Source of the DNA: Cryptomeria japonica
Lineage: Eukaryota > Streptophyta > Pinopsida > Cupressales > Cupressaceae
Direction of reading: 5' to 3'
NCBI RefSeq assembly: GCF_030272615.1
Contig: NC_081407.1
Span: 102,221,897-102,285,896, forward strand
DNA: 64,000 bases
A program made the position numbers and the translations under genes. A model generated the notes under the pieces. That model was given only the letters and a program-made list of their open reading frames with translations. It did no database searches and was not told where the DNA came from. Below are positions 56,021 through 64,000 of the stretch, piece by piece (positions within the stretch are counted from its first letter, which is position 1; each line of letters starts with the position of its first letter).

Positions 56021-57028
56021 GATGGGTCCTCAAAGAGAACGAACCAGATCACGCAACAAGAGTAACACAACGAAAGAAACAATGACACATAGGGAAAATC
56101 CAAAATCAGCCATCTGCATTATCATATATTCATTTCAAATCACCCGGTTACATGCAGTCTAACATGTCCGGTTACATACGATGTAATGCCTGCCAAAATA
56201 CCCTAGAGAAATATAGCTAAATACACACTAATTTAAATTTTTTTTTAACAATACAACACATAACATCACTTAAGCAATACAACAAGTACACAACAACATT
56301 TAAGTGTTATGAACATAGAATAATTCACTCAAGCTATTTAAACAATTACGCAAGCAGAATACAATAAATCATTATTGCTAACTCCCTAGGGTATCTCAAT
56401 GCCATTACTTAATCTACCTACATAAGCAATAAGCATTTACTTTCATCCAAATCAATACCTCATAATCTTAATGATTATACACACATAGGTGCATCATAGC
56501 AATACCTAACACTCATGATATGCAACCTACTTAATCTTTCATTTAATATGAGATTCTATCTTTCAATGCATAGCTTCTTCCATCACACGGGTTGCAGGTT
56601 GGAGATGTATTCCTCTTTTTGTATTTTGTTTTACAGTTTTCCTATATGTTCTGTGTCTGCAGATTGATGTGTGAGCTTTGGAAAATATATCTATGGTTTG
56701 TATAGTGTGGAAGGAAATATGTGAATGCATAAATTTGTTGCAAGGCTTTATTCTACAGTTTGTGGAAAATATTTATATTTTGGATTTTATCTGGTGTCTT
56801 TCTGAGCCTGTGTCGTGAATGGAGTTTCGATTGAATCTTGGTTTTTAAGTGTTTATTATTTATTTCATTTATGCCCTTTAAATCTATTGTTCTGGGTGAC
56901 TCTATGGGTATATTTTTTGAAGCTTAATGTTTTAAGTTTGATTTTCAATCTCTGTCGAAAGTTTTGTGTTTTTTTCGGTCCTTTTATGCAAAACCGTTGA
57001 TTTTGCATATGCGATGTCCTTTGTTGTA

Positions 57029-57133
57029 TTTGCATTGTCCTTCATTGCATTTGTGTTGTCCTTCACTGCAATTGTGTTGTTCTTCAGTATATTTGCATTG
57101 TCTTTTCGGCAAAAGCGTTGTCTTCAACTGCAC
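57029..57133 (+). repeat. 21-bp minisatellite, five units
   Basis: Units such as tttgcattgtccttcattgc repeat at 21 bp, a multiple of three. A 90-codon plus frame (56,964-57,236) therefore encodes a degenerate Cys-rich seven-residue repeat ('CPSLHLC'). No signal peptide or domain is evident, and coding is doubtful. Confidence 0.75.
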
Positions 57134-58114
57134 AGGTGCTAAACTATTAAACACAGGTGCTAACCTACAATGCAAAAGCGTTGTCCTGCCTGTCTTGGTG
57201 TTTTTCATTGTTTTCCAGTCAGATTTGGATTTTTGAGTTTCATTTCATTCCAGAGGCTTTTTGGGATTTTTGCAGACGTTTTCTAGTTGTTGTTATTTAT
57301 CAGTTTGATGTGGTTTTATGTTTTATATGCTGAAAAATTCTTGACTTATTTATTGTTGAAGATTTGAGTCTTTTCTTATATTGAGATGTTGCAATGGAAA
57401 AATGGTATTGCTGTGGAGACAGCAAGATGGTATTGTTGTGGAGATAGCAAGATGATATTGCTATGAAGACAATAGAATTTGATGTGTTTTATTGATATAT
57501 ATTTCCACATCAAGGCTCATTTTGGATTATAATGGATTTCAGCCCTTTTGCGCTCTTTAGCTATGGTTTTTCCTTGTATGTTTTAGGTGTTGTTGGGCTG
57601 CATGATGAAGTTATGGATCTCTTCTTGGAATTTGAATTGGAGCCTCTTTTCTATTGTTGTTTTGGAGCATGTTAGGGGGAGTGGGCTTCCTTGTGATGAC
57701 CGTGGTCACGAGAGATAGGCTTGCATGAGGTTCCTTGTAAGGATGCATGAAGTCTAGACCACTAGGGCACATTGGAGTTTTCTATGATTTGTAAACAAGT
57801 GATAACATTGATAATGAATTAATTGGGATGGGTAATTAGAACTCATTTAAACAAGATAATTAATAGTTTGAGCCTCATGGCTGATTCCTAGGAAGGATGT
57901 TTTAGGATAAGCATGAGAAGGCCGTGAAGATAGTAAGTCAAATCTCCCTTGATTCTCTCATGGGTAGATAAAGCTCCACATGTCTATCGGGGTTATGCCA
58001 TGAAGAGTTGTGTTTTGGCAATATTATGGGGGAGGATAGCATGTGATGACACTCCACTCCTACATGTGTCCTTTGCTTGAGATGTATTGATGTCATGTTG
58101 ATTTGTGCACCTCT

Positions 58115-58697
58115 GGGAGTTTTCTATTTGTGCTATCTCGTGATGATTCTTTCTTGAGTGTCCTTGTCTTGTTTAGTCACCTTGGTTTTAAGTGTCAGCC
58201 TAGATGTAGAGTGTGTGTTAAGACCTTGTGTCATCTCCTAGCATGGGGGGTGGTTCCTTTGGTTCCACATGGTCGGGTGGTTGTTGCTTTTAAACCATTC
58301 GGATGTTCCTGTCTTTGGATTCTTCTTGCGTGGATGAGGATGCTTCTTCAGATTGTTCATGGATAATAAGTGCAACAATAATTTAAATAATGATGTGATT
58401 TATGTAATGAAATTCTTATGTAATGGTTGTAAAAGAATTTTGGCCAGCACCCACTAATGTGGGAGTTCATTCTTGTTATGTGTGAGTTCTTGCTTGAGAG
58501 TCCTTGTGTGGTTAGTCTCCTTGGTTATAGGTGTCAGCTTAGGTTTAGAGTATGTGTTGTGACCTTGTGTCATCTCCTAGCATGGGGGGTGGTTCCTTTG
58601 GTTACACATGGTTGGGAGGTTGGTGCTTTTTAGCCATTGGGATGTTCTCTTGGATTCTTCTTGCGTGGATGTGGATTCTTCTTCATGATGTACTATG
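58115..58697. repeat. diverged direct repeat, spacing ~339 bp
   Basis: 'tcatctcctagcatgggggg' occurs at 58,231 and 58,570 with matching flanks on both sides ('tccttgtgtggttagtc', 'ggattcttcttgcgtggatg'). Confidence 0.75.
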
Positions 58698-59535
58698 GAT
58701 GTACCTTGTAGTAGATTCATGTAATGGATAAGATGAAATGTATGTAAAGTAATATTTTGTATGTAGTAGATGGAATCTTGTAGTAGAAAGAGATATGCTC
58801 ATAATATATTTAATGCACTTTTATTTGTAAGATGAATTGTAGTTGGAAATTGGAGTTTAGGGATATTGTATTTGTACTATTGTAGAGATGTGATCTTATG
58901 AATCATGGGAATAAAGTGGATTATAGTTAGAATAGAATCGAATTGCATTATGGGTTAGTTGTATTATTTCATGGAATGTTTAGAGGCTAGTTAGAATGTT
59001 AAATAATCTTGAAAGAGGAGTATTCGTAGATTACTAGGTGAATATGTTAGAAGATGTTAATTGGATCTAGTAAATGGGAATGATTCACATAGATGCATTG
59101 ATAGAAAGGAAATTATGCATATCATTAGGATTAAGTAATGTTGTAGGTTGCATATCTCATGGTTAAAGAATTAGAATATGATGCATTAGTGAAGGTGAAA
59201 TATACCTATCGTGTGTGTAGTATGTTCTTGTGGAAATGAATTAAGTGATGGTGTTAAAGTACCCTAGAGAAAGATTATTGATGTTGTATTATTTCCACTT
59301 GCGTTATTTAATAAATGAGCAATGATGTATGTTCGTATTTGTAAATTGGTTAATGAATGTAAATAGATGGAGATGTTATATGTTGCATTAGTTGTTATTA
59401 GATGTTAATTAAGAAAAAAATTATCTCCATTTGTATATTATTGTTTAGTTTCTTTAGGGTATTTTGGCGGGCATTACATACTACATGCCAAATTACATCC
59501 TTCCAAACCTCCAAGAGGTATCCCAATTATGACGA

Positions 59536-59679
59536 CAAGAAACTAGATCTTCTTATTCTTCCCCCTTACCTCCTAAGGATCACATACAACAATATATATA
59601 CTGTTGGCAAGAAACTAGATCTTCTTATTCTTCCCCCTTACCTCCTAAGGATCACATACAACAATATATATACTGTTGG
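59536..59679. repeat. 72-bp perfect tandem duplication
   Basis: Units 59,536-59,607 and 59,608-59,679 appear identical. The last six bases of each (tgttgg) are also the first bases of the LTR that starts at 59,674. Confidence 0.95.
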
Positions 59680-61083
59680 CATATGTGAACCAGTATGGAG
59701 ATATAATGATATTTTATGTTGTCATTGATGTCAATATACTGAAGAGGTAAACCAGTATTAGCAACTGGTAAGAGAACCGGTATATTGGTATGAGAACCGG
59801 TATATGGAAGCTTTGCATGACTACCGATTGGTAGTCTCAACTTCAGGGTTTCTGGTTGAAGTGTTACAAGCCTATGTGACTCAACCGATGACATTGTGTG
59901 ATGAGTTAGCATTGTAAAGAAGATCAGATCATGTTGCCATGTCAGCTTGAGCGCGTGAAGGATCTGACGTGAAGGAGATTGATCCTGTCCACCTCGGGAA
60001 TGTGCAAAGTCTCTATAAACAGTGGAGAGCGCGTGATGGGTTACAAGCCACCATGAAAGCGGTGAAGAATGAATGATGAAGAATGTCTTGAGATATGCTC
60101 AAGACTGCTACATTCAATATGATATGTTCAATAGTCAGGATTAAACCATTTGAATTGATTAACCTAAAAAGTTTAGGGTTTAGGGTTTTTTCTACCGACT
60201 TGTTTGTTTCCTATAAGGTCAATGTTGTGTTTCTTTTTGAGGTTGTTGGCGAAAGTTGTGTGTGTGTATCCAAGTGAAGAGATATGTGATTCTTGCCAGA
60301 CCAGAGGAGAGAAGTGATATCTATAGAGTGTGAGTACAGAAGGTGAAGAGGAGCTAAAGTGGATCTGCATTGGCATTGAGTGCTATTACTAGATCATTGT
60401 AATACTTGTTGATCTCTAACCACTTCAATAGTTGGAAAATCCCTTAACAGGGTAGCTTTAACCGATTTGCTGTAAAATCCTTTAACAGGGTGACTCAAAG
60501 TCAGTGAGTTCAAAAAAATCCTCTAACAATGTAACCTTTAATAGGGTTTAACTCTTAACCGGGTGATCCCTAGCAGGATCGGTTCCTAGTAGAACCTATT
60601 GTACTGTCTTTAACCGAACAAGGCTTCTAACAGAGCAGACTTCTAAAGAGTTCAAAAACAACTTGTGGGTATTCATCCCCACTGTGGTTTTTCCCAGTTG
60701 GGTTTCCATGTGAAAAATTTGTGTGTCATGTGTGGTGTTTTTCTTGTGATGGTTTAGTGTTTTGTGTCTAAAGGTAAATCATGCTGAACTAGTTGTTAGT
60801 GTATTTCTAATGATAGACTAATTGTTAATGCAAGAGGGTGAAATGGAAGTATTGTATTAGGTTGAGTGGTATGCTAAGTGATTAACCGGTTACTGATTGT
60901 CTCAATCACTCTTAGCTTCACCGGTTGTACTCTATTTCAGACCGGTGTTACTGTTTGCCTATTAAAGTGCAGTGTCTGCAGTCTAACCGGTTCAGGGAAG
61001 AGTTTTTTTTTGTCTATACTGATTCACCGCCCCCCCCCTCTCAGTACCGGTTTGGTACTCATTGTTCATCATTTGAGTTATCA
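59674..61083 (+). repeat. 5' LTR of a Ty1/copia element (about 1,410 bp)
   Basis: Starts TGTTGGCATATGTG and ends at TCA just before the primer-binding site. A TATAAAC box lies at 60,014-60,020. Rich in 'accggt' and 'taaccg' words and in repeated 'taacagggt' motifs (about 60,440-60,560). No 3' partner lies in the window, so the left boundary rests on the TG start and the primer site. Confidence 0.7.
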
Positions 61084-61085
61084 AT

Positions 61086-61097
61086 TGGTATCAGACC
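61086..61097 (+). other. copia primer-binding site
   Basis: TGGTATCAGACC, two bases after the LTR, is near the tRNA-Met type site TGGTATCAGAGC. Confidence 0.8.
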
Positions 61098-61154
61098 ATC
61101 TTCTAGGTCCTCTGTGCTATAAGCTTAACCGCTTGGGGAAAAGATCCTAATCTA

Positions 61155-62317
61155 ATGATGAAGAGGGAAGGTCCAAAATTCAACAGAGACAACTTCAAAA
61201 TATGGAAGGACAAAATGAAGATTTACATCAGAAGCACGGGTGCTCAACACTGGAGCTATGTTGAGAATGCTTATGCTATCCCTACCGGTACTCTCACTGA
61301 TGATCAAAGGAGAGAGATTCAGAAGAATGGGCAAGTCATGGAAGCCCTAATCAGTAGTCTATCTGACATTGAATTTATTGATGTTCAGGATAAAGAAAAT
61401 CCTAAAGAAGTATGGGATGCTCTAGAGAATATCTATGGCGGTGATGAGCATGTGAAACAAGCTAAGGAAGAGAGCCTTAGGGGAAATTTTGAAGACATGC
61501 GGATGGTTGAAGGAGAGTCCATTCAACAATATGGAATAAGAATCAAAACCAGTGTTGGAGAAATCAAGAGTGCAAGAGGAAAAATAGATGACTCCACTAT
61601 TGTAAGAAAAGTCTTGAGATCTTTATTACTAGTCTATGCAATAAGGGTTGCTGCTATTCAGGAGTTGAGACTCCATCATTGCAAAGTTGACTACCTATGA
61701 GTTAAATAATTATGATGGCAGTATTGAAAAGACTGGGTCATCTTTTAGGGCATCTACTACACTTTCTAGAAAAGGAAAAGAAGCCAGTACTAGCTATGAA
61801 CCAAGGCAAAGCAGAGAAATGGATGATGAGGAAATCCTTATGGAGTTTTAAGCTCTTCTTACCAAGAGGCTTCCCAAGGGAATCGGTAAATACAAACGTA
61901 AGCTCCCTTTGAAATGCTTTTCTTGTAACCAGATTGGACACATTGCTATAAGCTATCCTAATGGTGATAACAAGGACAAACCGAAAAGGTTCAAGAAGGT
62001 CAAAGGAGGAAACCGGAGAAACTATTTTGTAGCCGTTGATGAAGGTGTCACAGATGAGGAATTTGAAGATGAAGAAAATGAAGATATTGTGTTTGTTGTA
62101 GTCAAAGAAGATGTGTTAGACAAGAAGGCTCTTGTCTCCTGCTTTGATAATTCCAATGAGTGGATTATTGATAGTGGCTGTTCTCACCATATGACTGGTG
62201 ACCAGAGCAAGTTCCTATCTCTAGAAGAGTATGATGGTGGTGTGGTTCATTTTGGCAATGATGCACCTTGTATGGTCAAAGATAGAGGGTCCATCTCTCT
62301 AAATGGAAAGAGTAGTG
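61155..62317 (+). pseudogene. Ty1/copia gag and start of protease, truncated
   Basis: The first frame from ATG 61,155 gives a copia Gag ('FNRDNFKIWKDKMKIYI', 'EVWDALENIYGG'). A +1 shift near 61,665 moves to the frame that continues as 'AKLTTYELNNYDGS' and has a TAA at 61,849-61,851. It then has a zinc knuckle 'CFSCNQIGHIAISYP', whose last Cys is Tyr. The protease follows with 'WIIDSGCSHHMTGD' (DSG catalytic motif) and 'DRGSISLNGKS'. Homology ends at about 62,315, where TGTTGGTGCCC begins, so integrase, reverse transcriptase and RNase H are absent from the window. The proteins would have packaged and processed element RNA. This copy is dead. Confidence 0.85.
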
Positions 62318-64000
62318 TGTTGGTGCCCAAAACCACAGATTGGAAAACCCAAAGACTTGCCAACTCCTTAGGAAATCCAATCAGCCTTGGCCAATGAATA
62401 GGGATGGTCGAAAACCAAATCTCTCTGCACTTCAGGCTCCACAAGACCTAGGTGGGTGTACCCTTCCCTCTCAAGAACAAAAGAGTTATTTAAATGTGGA
62501 TTTAATCCTCTAAGCAAGTTTACACAACTGGCAAATTAGTGTTCTACAACTATGCTATATTATGTGCTTTAGCCGAATACTTTGAAAACTGAAAACTAAA
62601 TATGAATAAAAGTGTATGTTAAAGATATTGTATATTCAAAATTAAATGCTTTCAGGACTTGAATGAAATCTACAAGGATTAGTTCAAATAGGTTATGGAA
62701 GAATGTTTCCCTGTAAGGACCTTATGCATACAAATCAAAATCTTAGAAATAAATAACAGACCAGTGCCTCTATCCAGGAATATGCGCGATACTTTGTGGA
62801 CAAATAATTCAATTAAACTCTTAAGATAGTTTTCAGGCAACTTGTAACACAAGACTATCAATACAGAGGTTCCATTAAGTGCTATAAGAACATGAAGAAG
62901 GAAATCTTATATTCAATTATAACAACTTGTGGTGGCACACTATATTAAACCCTTTATCAGATTTATCAAGAGAACAAAATGAAATTCATCAACACAAAAG
63001 TATACATGAATTCTGGAATTGAAACAACAAATCTTGTATATTAATTTTTGGAGAGTGAATGCATACAAAAGCTACACTTACAGATACTCCATTACACAAT
63101 GATTGCTCAAAATGATGCTTCCATTCCTACAAACTTCTCCAATACAGACATCCCATAGCCCCTACTAGCAGCCTGACAGATTGTGAATTGTTCTGGATCA
63201 CTTTTTTTAATTGAAAAAGACTCCCTATAAATACCTAATCCAAAAGACATATGTGAAAGGACACACCCTTTCGCATATAGGAGGGAGTTATAGACAATTG
63301 TTTTTCCAAAGGACACACCCTTTGGTTTACATAGATAATTACATTTGAATCCCTAAAATACACACTAAATAAAGCTTCCATAATATATCCTTTATCCTCC
63401 ACTTTGATAATACTTCCCACAAATATTCAATATCTCCTGCACACAAAATAAACCAATCAAATCCCTTATTAATTAAAGATTAAATATATTCCACTTTAGA
63501 TTAGGCAATAATCATTTTACCCTATGTAAAATACCTATTTACAACAATTCACTTAAATCAAAGTATTAAACACTTGTAAATATTTATTCCAGTAATAGTT
63601 TTTATTAAATAACATAAGGTAACAGATTTTGTACAGTAAGTAAAAGAAAATACTTCCCTTCCGATAATGTTACAATACTTTCTCACCTTTTGGTAATCTT
63701 TAATTTGGGTCGAAAATATTATATCATATAAAGTAACCTTTGCAAAAACCAATCAAGCATTAAATGACTCACCCTAATGAATATGTTCAAATTATTTACC
63801 TAGGGTGAAAATAATATGTATATGGAAGGATCACTTAAATAAATAAATGCTTTTCATCATTTTACTTATGGTAAAAGTACATTTTCTCCAAAATAATAAT
63901 AATCATTCTTTGATCTTGCATAAAATCAACCCTAATATATACATGTTCCATTTTATTCACTTAGGGTGAAAAATATAAATGATCAAATGATAATATCAAA
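62318..64000. repeat. LTR-like sequence interrupting the copia element
   Basis: Starts TGTTGGTGCCCAAAACC exactly where copia homology stops, as expected of a nested LTR insertion. The 5 bp before it are TAGTG, and no second TAGTG in a suitable place was found. A TATAAATA box lies at about 63,221-63,228, followed by two 'aaaggacacaccctt' repeats (63,257 and 63,308). The last 500 bp contain repeats of 'tagggtgaaaa'. No protein is recognisable. Confidence 0.4.

Larger units (their letters stand above)
56183..59477. mobile_element. 3.3-kb structure with ~390-bp inverted arms
   Basis: The left arm (56,183-56,575) begins gtaatgcctgccaaaatacc. The right arm (59,080-59,477), reverse complemented, begins gtaatgcccgccaaaatacc. 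The two then share, in order, 'acgcaag', 'ctagggta', 'gcatcata' and 'gatatgcaacctac'. The first 29 bp differ at two positions; inner parts are diverged. The ~2.5-kb interior has a 21-bp minisatellite and a ~240-bp direct repeat but no transposase. A Mutator-like or foldback non-autonomous DNA element is plausible. No clear target duplication was found. Confidence 0.5.

Noticed and set aside
1-64000. CRISPR arrays, rRNA, tRNA, bacterial operon or defence system
   Set aside because: Tandem repeats here lack spacer/repeat alternation, and all recognisable proteins are plant retroelement or DRM-like; no RNA gene signature was seen.

Overview
This window looks like an intergenic, transposon-packed stretch of a large plant nuclear genome. 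A gymnosperm (conifer-like) host is my best inference, from the AT-rich, gene-empty DNA, the very long LTRs and the many nested, decayed retroelements. The sequence alone does not prove the lineage. I found no intact host gene, no rRNA or tRNA gene and no CRISPR array. Almost everything recognisable is retrotransposon protein, terminal repeats, tandem repeats or fragments of one captured host gene.

Layout. 1-11,815: LTR-like AT-rich DNA, two LINE 3' ends, a long inverted-repeat element (copy A) carrying a 65-bp minisatellite, a Ty3/gypsy protease relic and a LINE relic, the last two on the minus strand. 11,816-23,852: a complete 12-kb minus-strand Ty3/gypsy chromovirus with 3.6-kb LTRs, a TTTAT target duplication, primer-binding site, polypurine tract and one gag-pol frame broken by two stops. 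23,853-37,900: a nest. An inverted-repeat element (copy C) appears to be invaded by a 5'-truncated minus-strand LINE, which itself carries a complete gag-only LTR element (25,436-27,725, target duplication ATAGT). Next to it lies a second LINE whose 5' half (30,509-33,820) is inverted against its 3' half (33,821-36,309), the arrangement made by twin priming.

38,700-41,450: a GA tract, a 2-kb array built of many short inverted repeats, and a TA tract. 43,500-46,000: an LTR-like segment with a perfect 95-bp duplication, then a tract almost free of cytosine on the plus strand. 48,580-52,180: broken pieces of a DRM-type de novo DNA methyltransferase gene, two of them head-to-head as a possible hairpin flanked by direct repeats. 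52,187-54,960: inverted-repeat element copy D, split by a solo LTR with a GAAAT duplication. 55,090-56,020: a decayed LINE. 56,183-59,477: a 3.3-kb structure with inverted arms of about 390 bp. 59,674-62,317: the 5' LTR, primer site, gag and protease start of a Ty1/copia element, apparently cut by another LTR-like sequence that runs to the window end.

Nothing here works together as a pathway. The shared theme is insertion into insertions followed by decay. Nine of the eleven in-frame stops I could place in the gypsy, gag-only and twin-primed LINE frames are TAG, which fits loss of methylated CAG sites. The most unusual item is the inverted repeat made from a DNA methyltransferase gene.
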